NCBI GenBank assembly: GCA_037952775.1
Contig: JBANAY010000003.1
Coordinates: 24,986,001 to 25,050,000, forward strand
Direction: 5' to 3'
Length of the DNA: 64,000 bases
Source: Clonostachys chloroleuca
Taxonomy: Eukaryota > Ascomycota > Sordariomycetes > Hypocreales > Bionectriaceae
A model generated the notes under the pieces. The model made no database searches and was not told where the DNA came from. It saw only the letters and a program-made list of their open reading frames with translations. Below, in pieces: positions 23,740 to 35,827 of this stretch. How positions within the stretch are numbered: position 1 is the stretch's first letter; every line of letters begins with the position of its first letter. The position numbers and the translations under genes are program-made.

Positions 23740-24309
23740 TTATTCCTGCCGCTTGGACATCGCGGGCCCTCTTACATAGGGCGGGGGAACCTCCCCAACA
23801 CCACCGACCATGCGCTCCTCATTGGGCTCGATCCTCTCATAGTCGGGCAGAGCATTATCCGGGCTGGCCTCACTCCAGGTCCCCAGGAGGTCCTCCGGGG
23901 GCATGTTCGCCTCCTGCGCCAGCTGGGCAAACCGGTTCGAGTACTCCCTCAGGGTGTCCTCACCCTCCGCCAGCCATTCAACCAGCTGGTCGCGACGCTG
24001 CTGCACCTCGTCCCTGGTGCCCGTCTCAGCCGGGGCAACTCTGGGGCCGGACGAGTACGGCGGGACATCTGAGGCCGAGTAGGCGGGCAGCTCTGGGTCG
24101 TTTGCTCCCGCGCGTGCAGTGTCTGGGGGAGCGTAGAAGTCGCTCGCCGCATCGACGCTCGCTGTGTGGCCGTATCGCTGGAGCCAGAGGTTGTGCTCCC
24201 GCAGTGCCGCGCGCAAATGGTCCAGCTCCAGGGCGAGCGCCGGGATCAGGCGCTTGAGGTCGTTGTATGCAGATTCTGCCTCGGCTCCGGAGAATTCGCC
24301 AGACGACAT
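23740..24309 (-). CDS. small protein with PPxY-type motifs, function unknown
   Basis: The start is taken at the ATG at 24309 (MSSGEFSGAEAES), giving 189 residues; the frame continues upstream to 24438 with a hydrophobic, unlikely extension. The N-terminal half forms amphipathic helices (YNDLKRLIPALALELDHLRAAL) suggestive of a coiled coil. It then has ELPAYSASDVPPYSSG, a second helical pair (residues about 115-155) and a C-terminal GEVPPPYVRG. Two PPxY motifs and LPxY repeats are the classic ligands of WW domains, for instance in Rsp5/Nedd4 ubiquitin ligases. An adaptor role is therefore plausible but unproved. I recognise no enzyme or membrane domain. Confidence 0.6.
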   Translation of the reverse strand: MSSGEFSGAEAESAYNDLKRLIPALALELDHLRAALREHNLWLQRYGHTASVDAASDFYAPPDTARAGANDPELPAYSASDVPPYSSGPRVAPAETGTRDEVQQRRDQLVEWLAEGEDTLREYSNRFAQLAQEANMPPEDLLGTWSEASPDNALPDYERIEPNEERMVGGVGEVPPPYVRGPAMSKRQE

Positions 24310-25011
24310 GGCTGCGGTTTCTGAGTGAGCACGCAAGAGTCTCTGTAAAACAAACCGACGTTGTCCTATATACAGGCAGGAGAGGAGAGAATACAGTGGA
24401 AGCAAATAGCAGAAATCGACGGTCGTTAATTGCATCACGTGTACAGATAGAAATAAGCCTGCTTTAGTAATCTGTGGTAATGCGCTGGAGAAGTCTGATT
24501 AATGTGCACTGCCTCACCGCAGCGTGGATCTGCTCTACTCTGAGAAGACATGTACGGAGACCTGTGCACCTTGAGAAGAAATACAAGTTGAAGGTTTTAC
24601 GTCATTTTGATATCAGTCAATCCTCGGCTTTTTTTTATTGCAAACCAGCCCAAGGTCAATATTGGTCCACACCTTGCTCGAGGTACAAACACGGCGCAGA
24701 ACTAATAGCTGCTGCTGGTCGCAAACGATGTGTATGAATAAAATATAATGGATTTTAATTGAAGTCCAATCTGTATTCAAACACCAGATGATAGAATGAA
24801 AAAATTGAATAAAGAAAAATGTTTGAAGCGGCGAGCACCTGTAGCACTTTATCACTCGTCGCAGCCGGTAACTTGCTCCGAGACATCAAACCTCCATAAT
24901 TCCCCCACCTGACACCGTTTCAATGAGATCACCGCAAAACACATGGTGAGCTATTATTGATTTCTTTCCATTTCACTCTACTTGAGCACCACATCATCTC
25001 TCACCATCACC
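24310..25011. other. divergent promoter region, PPxY gene (-) / AKR gene (+)
   Basis: No gene is supported. The right side is AT-rich and should hold the start sites of the aldo/keto reductase. Confidence 0.5.
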
Positions 25012-26152
25012 ATGGCGTTACCTGCACTCCCCCGCCTCGTCGACCGGCTCACCGTGGTTTCCGTCAAATCCAAATCCGCCCTTCCCGATGCCACCGTCGC
25101 CGTGCCCCGGATCCAGCTGGGCCTCTACAAGATGAGCGGCAGGGAGGCCCGAGAGTCAGTGAAAGAGGCCCTGGCCGTGGGCTACCGCGGCTTCGACTGC
25201 GCGCAGATGTACTACAACGAGCGCGAGGCCGGCCTGGCCATCAAGAACTTCCTCGCCGGGCCACAGAACACCCAAGGCTTGCGCCGTGAGGACATCTTCT
25301 ACACCTCCAAGCTCGCCGAGAACGGCACCTCGTACGACGCCGTCAAGCGCTCCATCGCCCAGTCGGTTGAGGCCTGCGGTCTGGGCTACATCGACCTGTT
25401 CCTGCTGCACAGTCCCTACGGCGGCAAGAAGGCGCGCTTGACGAGCTGGAAGGCCTTGGAGGATGCGGTGCTGGAGGGGAAGGTGAGGTCGGCGGGTGTT
25501 AGCAACTACGGTGTTGCTCATGTGAGTTTGATTCATTTGCCTCTCCATCCGATAGATTGTTTGGCGTCATGTGGCATTGGTTGACAAGATTTGTGGCCAG
25601 ATTGAGGAGCTCATGAAAGCAGTCGAGGCGTCCGACTCCGGAGTAAAACCTGTCATCAACCAGATTGAAGTCCACCCTTTCAATACCCAGACCGGGATCC
25701 GGGATACTTGCAAGAAGCATGGCATTGAGATCGAAGCGTATGCTCCTCTTGTGGCCGGGATGCGTATGCGACACCCCAAAATCGCCTCGCTGGCAAAGAA
25801 GTATGAGTGTTCTCCAGCACAGCTACTCGTTGGGTATGTACTCCACCCCTTCCCACTTCTCCGTCGGCACCTGTGCGATACGAAAAATAAGACGGATGCT
25901 TACAAGAGGCTGTGAAATGCAGATGGAGCTTACAGCACGGGATGGTGACGCTGCCGAAAACCTCTCGATCCCAACGCCTGATTGAGAATGCCGATGTGTC
26001 TTCCTTGAAGATCTCGGAGGAGGATATGAACGAGTTGGATGCACTCGACGAGAGACTAGTGACGGACTGGTAAGAATACCTACATTCCTCTTTACAAGGA
26101 CGTTTAAAGTCGTTCTAATATCGTTTATAGGGATCCTACTGAGTGCAAGTAA
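25012..26152 (+). CDS. aldo/keto reductase, 303 aa
   Basis: Four exons, 25012-25521, 25601-25833, 25923-26069 and 26131-26152, total 912 nt. The AKR tetrad is visible: Asp in GYRGFDCAQMY, Tyr in MYYNE, Lys in FYTSKLAE and His in LFLLHSPYG. The middle has SAGVSNYGV and INQIEVHPFN, and the end has TLPKTSRSQRLIEN, the NADPH-binding segment. The last exon is only 22 nt and adds the tail DPTECK. The enzyme should reduce aldehydes or ketones in the cytosol. An in-frame ATG at 24982 would add ten residues; 25012 (MALPALPRL) fits the family better. It converges on the cellobiose dehydrogenase gene, 141 bp away. Confidence 0.88.
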
Positions 26153-26293
26153 CTGCAGTCACGCCGTAAACATTCACGCTGGTAGCAAGGGGATGCGCAA
26201 TGAAGACTTGAGCGAGAAATAACAGTCACAAACTAGTCTATCCAAAAAGCGTCTACTTGAATCAGACTCAGACCAGCCCCCAGCTCCGTGAAT

Positions 26294-29184
26294 CTAAAGA
26301 CATTGGTAGTACCACTGGTCCTTGCGCGTGCATGTCAGTCCGTCCGCACAAATGTAGCTACCGTTCCAGGTATCTCCACCGCACTGGGCAAATTTAGCAC
26401 CTGGCGTCGGGGTCGAAAGAGCGAGGATGCGCGAGGCTGCGTGCTCTGAGATGGTGACAATGTAAGCGGAGGGGTTAGTCGTGATCATTCCAGGGAAGAT
26501 GGACGCGTCCACGACAAAGAGGTTGTCGGTTCCCCAGACCTTGGCGTTCAGGTCGACAACAGCATCGCCTCCGGAACGGCCATCTTTCGTGCCAATCTTG
26601 TTACTGCCGATCCAGTGGTTGGCACGACGGTTGGATGTAGATACAAGCATCTGCGACGGTGTAAGAAAAGGTATCAAAGTTGGTTGTAAACAGTTGAGAA
26701 ACTAATTACCTCGTTCACGTAATCGCGAGAAGATTTCCCTGGGGCAGGAGAGAGCCAGGTAAGATTGGCAACACCTGACAAGGCGGTCCGAAGGTTGTCA
26801 ATACCCTTGATGACAGCTTCGATGTCATTCGAGTCCTTGAGGTACGGGACGTCTGAGACAACTGTGTTTAGGCTGCTTGTGATGGTCATGCGGCCTCTGG
26901 ACTTGGCGCCACGGCCGAGGTACTGGCTCATGGTGATAGCATCTAATCCATGGTTAGCCTGTCTTTGAGTCCAAACAAATAATAATTTCCCTCTTATACT
27001 TACGTGGATCTTCGTGGCCGAGACTGGCTTCAACTCGGGCAGTCCACTGGAGTGAACGGACAATTTTATCAGCACCGAGGATCTCGTCGAAGAACACTGG
27101 ACCGATATTCGGGGCAGCTTGTGCCAGAATACCGGATCGCTTGTCTGTTTACAATGTTAGTAATAATCTCAGTGATTCTAAATTATCACGTAGACATACT
27201 GAGATAAGCGTCCTTGTCTGCTGTGATCGGGTTATCCCAAGCTTCGTAGAAGTCATAGAACACAGCGCTAGGATGGCTGATCACGGTGTCGGTCTAACTC
27301 AAGTCAGTGAACCTGAAAATCAAGAAAATGCGTACCATGATATCTTACATTGGTATGATCCTCCAAGTTGCTCCCGACTGGCAGATTGATCCAAAACTCT
27401 TCTTTGATATAACTTGGGCCATCTGAAGTTGAGCCATTGACGATCGTGAGTTGATCATCCGGTCCGATACCACCTATCAAGAAAAGTCAGACGAGTTACG
27501 ATTACTTCAACAGGAGATCTAAGTAAATGGACATACTTCTCAGGAGAATCTTGGCGCTGCCAAAAGTACCAGCAGAGAGGATAACTCTACCAGTGTTTTT
27601 GGTCAAGGGCACAGTGCCGACGTAGCCATTGCCAGCGTATGGCTCGACTTCAACGCCAGTGACGTGGCCCCTTTCGCGAACGACACGCTTGACTTGTGTG
27701 TTAGTCCACATGTCAAAGTTGCTTCGCTTATTGGCCGATCGCAGATACGTAGCCAGCGGACCACCTCGCTCACCACCCGCAAACATGTACGGACCATCCG
27801 TATACGTGCGGTTCTTCGCGTTTGGGTTGGCGATAGGGTCGACTTCATTCCAGCCAGCGGCTTTGAGCCCTTGAGACACGATATTGTAACCTTCAGGCAG
27901 GTAACGCTTGCCGTCCTGCGACGGAACCCTCGTGCCAGGGATACGGGAGAAGACTCTTTGAGTGGCGGCCGCCAGGTCCTTCGCCTTCCACCCATCAGGG
28001 AAGTTGTAGTCCCAGTCTGCGTCCTTTGGCTTCCACCAAAGACCAGCATTGATGGCAGTGCCGCCGCCGAGGAGACATCCAGCCATCTGATCGGTGTCAA
28101 GGCAAGCGATTCCAGAGGAGTCAGCCCAGATCTGGTTGCAGAGACCGGGAACGTCAAATCGGGTGAGGGATGTGCCGTCAAGCCATGATGGCTTGAGCTT
28201 GCCGCCCCATTCTCCCGTGGAAGGGGGTCCCTTCTCGATGAGCAGGACCTTCTTGCCAGCTTCGCTTAGCTTGTCGGCAATGGGTAGGCCGCCGGCACCG
28301 CCGCCGATAACGACATAGTCATAGGCTGTACCCGTAGGGACAGGAGTGCCAGTAGGGATAATGGTCGAAGACGTTGAAGTGGGTGTGGGACCATTATCGC
28401 AGTCCCCAGGGACGACTCCCGTGGCCAGAGCCTTCCAGGTGTCATAGCTCGGCTTGGCAATGTTGTCAGTCAGCGTGCCCCAAAGATGCTCTGGGAGGTG
28501 TGTTGCGTGAGAGTAATGTCCGCAGGACAGGCACCATTTCCAGGGCTGGCATTGTGAAAGGCCCAGCCAAGGAGCCAGAACTTGCTGCTCGTCTTTGGGC
28601 CACCAGTTTGGCCGTTGTGGTTCCATGACAGACATCCAACACAGCGATAGATGAGTTCGTAAGAATCAGCGCTGATCGTTGAACGGACCTGTGTGACTTC
28701 TGCCGTGCCAGCATAGTTGACAGGAGTCTCATAGCCAGTGGCCCAATTGAAGGCAGTAAGAATCTTTCCCTCGTGAGGGTAGGCCGTGAGCAGGAGATTG
28801 TTGGTCATGGTGCCTCCTAGGGAAAGGCCGCACCATCCAACGCCCTCACCAGCTGGAGAGTTACATTTCTGTTTATTGTCAGTGAGTAAATCTTAGAATG
28901 ATCATGGGAACCAACGCACTAGGTAGCCAATGTACTCAGTAGCATCAACAGTCAGGGCGTTTGAAGGAAGAGCAAACCCGAATGTCATGCCAGCACTCGC
29001 AGTCCAGGTATCAAAGACAATTCCAGTAGCTGGATCAGTATAAGGTGTAGGGGTTGAGCTTTGGGCAGCAGTATGCACGGCATCTTGTCAAATGTTAGTG
29101 GGAGCCGATTGGAGAATCATTCCCGCAGCTGGACTTACACTGTGCCAAGGCCAACAGCACCGTAGGGAGCTTGAATGACCACAT
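26294..29184 (-). CDS. cdh: cellobiose dehydrogenase (AA8 cytochrome + AA3_1 flavin domain + CBM1) with two one-base frame breaks
   Basis: The order is secretory signal (MWSFKLPTVLLALAQ), cytochrome domain with a candidate haem Met in SAGMTFGFALP and candidate haem His in LTQHTSQS, Thr/Ser/Pro linker, GMC flavin domain with VVIGGGAGGLPIADKLS, catalytic His in RRANHWIGSNK and Asn in TTNPSA, then a C-terminal CBM1 (CGGDTWNGS ... WYYQCL). This is a class IIA enzyme that oxidises cellobiose and passes electrons to lytic polysaccharide monooxygenases outside the cell. Exons lie at 29184-29139, 29083-28920, 28868-27537, 27473-27349, 27293-27200, 27145-27004, about 26942-26711, and about 26650-26294. 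Two breaks disturb the frame: one base seems missing at the T3/G4 run (28478-28484) and one extra at an A3 run (27119-27121). On either side the protein matches the family well, so these are assembly errors or recent mutations. Confidence 0.85.
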
Positions 29185-31240
29185 GATGACGATCTCCTGT
29201 CTTCAACCTGTCAGATCAAGTCATTCAGTAGCAGAAGGCGTGGGGAAGCATGAGAGAGCCATATGGCACGCATGTGCGCATATATATATACAGTATATGG
29301 GAGTGGATCAGCCCGGAGGACAAGGATACAAAAGAGTGCCCAGATCACCGAATTGGAATTTGAGGTATTCCAAATCTGAGACGTATGATAGGAGGAACTA
29401 GGACCAGGTAATCTCCGCAATCTAACCCTGTGCTGGCAGGATAGACTTTTGTCTCCGGGTAATTGCTAAACAACGGTGTCCCACGATCTCATCTAGATGT
29501 TACATGGGCCCGTACGGTCCTATCTGATGCTGAGAAACAGCTTTCGTCACACTGGCAATGTCTCGATTGAGAAATCAGACCGGTCGGTCCGCTAAATGGG
29601 GATATTCATTCTGTTCTCGTGATCAATATATCATCCCTCAACAGGCAGTCGGTTTTCTTCTTCTCACCTCTTCCTGTTAGTTCCATGTTGCATCCGAGAA
29701 GGGAAACGGAGCTCTGTGTCCGATCTTGGTTAAAGGGGGATATCTGAGACGCCGACCGGCACTGCGCACCGGATTTCCATATGGCGATCAGGGGGTGTCA
29801 GTTTCCCCTCCCGGATCCCCGTTGAGTTTGGGATCTTGTACCCAGCGGCCCATCCACGCACCGGAGGTCTTAGTAGAAAAGGCGAGGGTGTCACAAAAAA
29901 CTTCCAGGTTCCGTGAACAGACTGGCGGAGGCAAATCCCTTGGCGGGGGCACGGCGCTCAGCACAACGTTTCAACTGCAACCCCACCCCCGGACCCATGA
30001 GATTTGAGGGGAAAACGTGGCCCTTGGCGGTCTGGTCTTTGGTTTCGGATGAGACCTTACTCTCTTTCCTGGGAATCGAGTCGTCCTATCACCCTCAACT
30101 AAATCCCGCTGGTTCTAGAAAATATAGGATCCACCAAGAGACAGTTCTACCAAGTTTCTCTCTCGGATAGACTCCTTTGCACATTGCCACTTCATCAGGA
30201 GGGGCATGCTGGCCCCTCTCCACTGCGTATTAAGGACGAATACAAGAGAATGCATCTTCCAATAACGCCAAATAGACCACGTGTTATTAGCGTGGTAATC
30301 TAACTAAGTAGTGAGCTATATACTGAGAATCTGTAGAATTTACAGCGAGCTGACTAGGAACCACAAGCTTCTCCTTCGACAGACATGGTATTTTCTTGTT
30401 CCAATTGCAAATTAGACTTCTCGCGGGGCTCAAAAGAGTTGAACTAGCTCTAGGAAAGTTGGCATACTAAGTTCACGGCAGCGCAGGAATGACCCATGAT
30501 GGTCAGAGCCCACGATCATAATGTTGATAGACAGACGCATCGAGCCCTCGTCATGGGCGCCTTGATTGATCTTTCTGCTCGCTACGAATACAGAAAGGAC
30601 AAGGAATTTTAGTAGAGATATGCTGAACTCTAGACTCGTTTGGTGTCCTTTGCCGATCGACTTAGCTCAAGAAAATAGATGGAGGGTCAATATGGCATCT
30701 AATGGCTTCCCTAAGTATCTTATGCTGTGAATCAGCGGGGAGCTGAAGGAAAGCTACGTTTGACGCTGTAGGCGACTCTGGGAACACCAGGTAGTGAACG
30801 GACAGTCTGCTGGATATTTGCTCAAGTTAGGAGGAGTGAGCACACCAGTCCAAATGGGGAGTTGTGACTCGGCCCAACACTTAACAATGTTATTATCTGC
30901 TAAGAGAGAATATAATAAGCTATGCCGCTGAATATCACACGTTAAGTGACCAGTAACAACTGAATAATACACAGTAATGAGCCAGCAACACATATAACAT
31001 AGCAGTTTCAGAATTGCTATGCTCCGAGAACTCGCGGCTGAGGTTTATCTTAATTTATCTGGGTTAAGATCGAGTTGGCAGGTTTGAACCAAGTCCTGCT
31101 AAATATCTACAGGTGATGCAAAGATATGGAGTACTCAAAAAAAGCCTTAAGAAAGCTTCGCAGTTCTTTCATGATGATATTGCTTAACGCCGGTTAACAA
31201 CCTCTTAGGGCAAAGGACTTAAGGAGTTCTTCCATCCCTA
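29185..31240. other. upstream region of cdh and gene-free DNA
   Basis: The first part should contain the promoter of the cellobiose dehydrogenase gene. An alternating TA run (catatatatata-like) lies near 29278-29296. I see no supported gene to 31240. Confidence 0.5.
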
Positions 31241-32060
31241 TTGTGTGAAATATGTCAACGAGGTAGCCATCACTGGGAAAGCAGCTTATTCAATTCTCTT
31301 TATACCATTATGTTAAATGGCGAATTAGGAGGTGATGCAGACTATAATTTCTCTATCGCAGTAGATGGTAACGACATATCTGGAGATCATCTACTGGAGG
31401 GGCTGTGGCTAAAGTCATTGAAACCAACGCTTGTGTGTTTCTGAGCAGCGCATGACGACTACGATGCACGACACCTACCATCGAGGCACTTATGCTTCAA
31501 TTGACGTCACGGGATATACCGGAGTCCAGTGCCTTTCCCATACGTAAACATTGCAAATTGGGCAAATCCGTTCCTAACATTGTCCTTTAAGTGCATCGGT
31601 ACGCCAACAACTCGGTTGGATTCAGCTTTGATTAGATTCCAGAAGACCCTGAGGCAACAGACAAGTGCCATGCTATTGAACGCACCTGGGGCGCGTTCGA
31701 TATCACGATTGAGCGCGGTTTCGTTCTTAGGGAGCCGATCTGGTCATATATCTTGGTTCGGGAAAATCCTTCTCAGCAGGGTAAGTTTCCATGTCAGAGC
31801 CATGTCTGCTATTAGCTCAATTAGTATAGACTCGTGTAGAAGACGGTTGTTGATACTGAGGCAGGCAGATAAATACAAAATTAGCCGCATCTGGCTACCG
31901 AACTCAAGGCGAAAGCTGCAATGCCTCCGAAGCAAGAACATGACTACGCCCGGTTCCAGATATGTGTCACAATCCTTGTAAAGAGAGGAATAGCAGAGGT
32001 GAAGTTTTGGTCACTTTTAGATATATCTCTTAGATGGCATTTACATAGCGACTCCTATTC
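31241..32060 (+). pseudogene. decayed coding remnants, family not identified
   Basis: Several protein-like stretches occur in changing plus-strand frames with stops between them. Examples are EGAVAKVIETN-like sequence in a shifted frame near 31400, MHDTYHRGTYASIDVTGY near 31460-31520, and CHAIERTWGAFDITIER near 31670-31720, the last followed by a GTAAGT donor-like site at about 31781. Farther on, EHDYARFQICVTILV reads near 31935-31980. No single frame or splice pattern joins them. The first two loosely recall short-chain dehydrogenases, but I do not trust this enough to name it. The base composition is AT-shifted, as expected of old, mutated sequence. Confidence 0.3.
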
Positions 32061-33069
32061 TTAAGCCAGGGAGTTGAGCTCAATCTTATTTTCGTTGTCA
32101 TAGTACGGACCATTATACAAATCATCTTCATATGGTTATCTTCATATGGTTATATCGAAGTTCATATGGGAGTCTCGGTGTTGAAGATGGAATGGCTCCT
32201 ATTTGAACCTAAAATTAGAAGGATAATCGGAATTAAAAAGTCCAGAATCGGAACTCAAGTTATCTCACTTCAAAGAAGTCTGGCACTATGTTTTAGTAGA
32301 CTTAATATCTTAGTGACGCCGTTATTTAGTAGGGCTTAAGGTATATATGAAACTCCCAGAAACTCCCCGGGTTAGTCTATGTTTAATGTATACATATATC
32401 TCAATGTGGTTGTTCCATGTATCTGTGAATGCCAAGTCTTGAAACTGATGGTGAGGACCCCTGTCACTCAGCCTCTAGTAGAACCATGATGCTACCTCGT
32501 CCCCAATACTCCAACGTCGGCTGCGGCCCGGGACCAATGCGGATAAGGCGGCAATGTGCCCTGTCTCTTTCTACGACACCCGACTGAGCTTCGGTAGAGG
32601 GAACCCCATCGCCACGAACTAAAGCAAGTCAATTTAGAACGAAAAACCCGGCCAATCTGCGAAGAGATTCTGAAAACAACTACTCGTCACTCGGTCTAGA
32701 TATGATACATTTTCAATTAGAATGCGGCTCTCGAAATTTCAATGGATTGGTTCGCTTTGGCCTTCATTCGAATGCACAATAGTGTACGGGCCGCACGCTG
32801 ACCTGGGTGGCGGACCGCCAGAATGCGACCATGCCTGAAGTTCCATCATGGGGAGTAAATCTACCATTAATTAGGATATAAGCTAACCCCAAGATATTAA
32901 TCGTGCGGGGAAGATCCAGATATCAGACCATTTGTGTCAGTTCATGCCAGCGGGGAAGTTTCAGAGTAGAAACATATAAGTTTGTTTGTTTCGCGGCTGT
33001 CAATATCTGACCACTCAGGTCAATCACTTTACGAATTACCCACCAGCCTACCGAGAGATCTACTTAACC
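32061..33069. other. intergenic, upstream of the intradiol dioxygenase
   Basis: Mostly AT-rich and gene-free. A short tandem duplication of atcttcatatggtt lies at about 32124-32151. The right end should carry the dioxygenase promoter. Confidence 0.45.
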
Positions 33070-34121
33070 ATGAGTAACATCAAACTTGGAGATGATTTCA
33101 CCAATGCTGTCATTGCAGCTACTGGGCCGAAGGCAGATCCGCGTGTCCGGACTGTCTTTGCCAGCTTGATCCGCCATTTACATGATTTCACCCGTGAAAA
33201 CCAGATCACGGTGGATGAATGGACAAAAGCTGTTTCCTTAATGAACCGAGCGGGTCAAATGAGCAATGAGAAGAGAAACGAGGGCCAGCTCGTCTGTGAT
33301 GTTCTTGGGCTTGAATCGTAAGTTGCACCTGTTTTGAAACATACAGGCCCTGAATCAACTAACGAGGATGGAAAGACTTGTAGACGATATCACCAATAGC
33401 CTGTTGGTGGGCGAATCCTATGAAGCTACTGCTACCGCTATTTTGGGTCCTTTCTATAGAGATGATACGCCTGCAATCCCTAACGATGCAAGCATTGTTC
33501 TCACGCCCCCCAAAGATGGGAAAGGCGAGAATGTCTACATGCACGGAATTGTCACTGATGCTGCAACGGGAAAGCCAATTCCTGGAGCCAAAATCGACAT
33601 TTGGCAATGCTCTACAAATGGCATGTACGAACAACAAGACCCGGACCAAGCAGAATGGAACCTACGGGGTAAGCTCACAACAGATGAGAATGGATACTAT
33701 GGGGTTTACTGCATCCGGCCAGTGCCTTATCCGATTCCATATGATGGTAAACAGCCCCTCATGCATTCTAATTCTGTCATGAATTCAAATAGCTGAATCA
33801 TTCAACTTAGGCCCTGCTGGCGATCTTCTCCAACTGCTAGATCGACACCCTTGGCGCCCCGGGCACATCCACTTATTGGTAGGCGCTTGACTCTGAAGCG
33901 AAATTCCGTTGGCATAACTAACTTCCGATGAGTAGATTGGGATAAATGGGTATGCTCCTTTGACCACACAAATCTTTGACCGTACCAGCAAATATCTTAT
34001 CGATGACTCGGTCTTTGCCGTCAAAGATGAGCTTCTGGTCGATTTCAAGCCGATACAAGATAACCCCAAGGCGGAGCTTGAGTTGGTTTATGATGTGAAG
34101 CTGGCGCCATCTAAAGCCTGA
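33070..34121 (+). CDS. intradiol ring-cleavage dioxygenase (catechol / hydroxyquinol 1,2-dioxygenase type), 290 aa
   Basis: Four exons, 33070-33317, 33376-33746, 33811-33878 and 33936-34121, total 873 nt. The N-terminal helical dimerisation domain (ITVDEWTKAVSLMNRAGQM) is followed by ATAILGPFYRDD and the beta-sandwich core with GTPIPGAKIDIWQ-like sequence (here GKPIPGAKIDIWQ). The non-haem Fe(III) ligands expected for the family are two Tyr and two His. Candidates are the Tyr of YCIRPVPYPIPYDG and the His pair in RPGHIHLL. The enzyme would open catechol, hydroxyquinol or a related ring to a muconate or maleylacetate. It is intracellular, with no signal peptide. The start at 33070 (MSNIKLGDD) is preferred over an upstream in-frame ATG at 32986. 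Exon 2 uses an AAG acceptor. Confidence 0.88.
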
Positions 34122-35827
34122 TATCCCCCATTATGTGAGGCTTTCTCTGTTTATACAGTTTTTAAACTACATAATTTATGTTGCTCAAGGATCACGCTAC
34201 ATTTGGAACAATTTTAGCTCTACTGACGTAAAACCACATGATTCCCATACCTAAAGTACTAATGACGACCAAGTAAGGGATATCATCCGCAGGATTTAAA
34301 CGAAGAGGAACAAATAAGTAAACAAGCACTAGGACCGCAGGGTTTTATCCCTAGTCATGTAGGCATTGGCCGATATATTAATTAAACTACCTATCATTCC
34401 TACTTTATCGGGATGCAGGGTAGGTCCGGGAAAATAGTCGATCCGGATGTCAAGCAGCCAAGCCCCTGGACAAACGTGGACCAAGCTCAAATGAGTGCCC
34501 CTCCCATCATCTTACACTTTTCTATTTTGAAATTTGTAATTCCCACGCGTATAGATGTTACTAATCCAACAAGGTCCAGCATTCTCAACGTACTGGGAAG
34601 TCCACTGCTTGTATCATTTAACTGTTGCAGCTTCTGTTCTCGTGTAAGCCCGAGTTCGGATGGAAATTCCCGAGAAGCAGCTACCAGCCTTGCAAAGGAC
34701 ATCGCAAAGCCACATGCAATTTTCAAGTTCATATGGGAATCGAGGGGGAACAGATACATGTCACCGCCTCATGTTAGGCTCGTGACTTCAAACCCCCACC
34801 GGACCAACTCGCACCAAGCGCTGGCTTTCAGATTCAGAATAAGCGCCCGGCCGGCGTCATAGTAGATCGTTTATTGGTCCTTGGTTCAAAGAAAGCTTGA
34901 TCATGGACAACCCGCGTTGTGGCGCCATTAAGTGAGCGAAGGATTGACAAGGACCCCCCGACCTGTCTCATTCTCAGCGTCGTTGAGCAAGCCAGTGAGA
35001 GACGATGAATCCGCTCACCAGCAGCTTGGAAGTATTCGTCTGGCGCGCGCTTAAGAGACATCCGTCCGATTGGATAAGCTTGTTAACGAGGCGTTAGGTA
35101 AGACTCATTTAAGGGCCATGTCCCAAGCTTAGGAGAGGCTATGACAATATTAGTCTGGTGGTGTGGGCCATGTTGATCCATGGTCAGCAATCCTTCCATC
35201 CGCTGTCTCCGTCCCCCCTGCTTGAGAGCATGGGAAGCTTCTGTATACGCCAAGAGCCAACCTGTGGAGGTAGAAGAACCAGGAGAGATCGCGTCTGAAT
35301 GGAGAGATGGAACCGTTGACTGGTTCTGAGTTGCTGAAAGCTGCAGAACTCTTCTCTGCGTTCTCCCCAGCTTCTAAATATGGCACAGGCTGGACCCGCT
35401 CCTTACCTAGTGCCTAAGACAGGGGGTTAGACGAGTTGCATTCCAAGGACATTCTGAGCGGCTATGGCAGTTCTCTAACTTTGGTGATTAGCTGTTTCGG
35501 ACTGCCCCTTCGGACTGGGAACACCGGTTAAGTGCCCTCTCCCAGTCGACGGGGAAGAACATCCCCACAGAATCCCACCATCTTCCTGGCCTAAATCATG
35601 CACACGAGCAGTAGCCTTGTCATTTGAAACACGTTAGTTTGCAAGGGTCTTTCACCTTTGCAGCTGCGATCCTGAGCAGTTAAGAGAATGTCCATCCCAT
35701 CCCTGCTCTCCTCCAAACTCGCGTCGGATCTTCCCTCCTTTCCGCATTCTAACCTTCGGCCACCTCCACCTTGACATGCGCTCGCTCCGTCCTGAGCGCA
35801 CACGACTGACGCCTTTTACGATTGAAG
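34122..35827. other. intergenic with a possible minus-strand oxidoreductase relic
   Basis: On the minus strand between about 35061 and 34487, protein-like segments occur with a stop between them. They include GRALILNLKASAWCELVRWG, then MYLFPLDSHMNLKIACGF. The latter weakly resembles the substrate-domain strand of fungal sarcosine/saccharopine-oxidase-like FAD proteins. It is at best a decayed fragment. The part right of 35100 should hold the promoter of the lectin-like gene. Confidence 0.3.

Noticed and set aside
21871..29184. Secondary-metabolite cluster around the O-methyltransferase
   Set aside because: No polyketide, peptide or terpene synthase in the window, and neighbours belong to unrelated functions.
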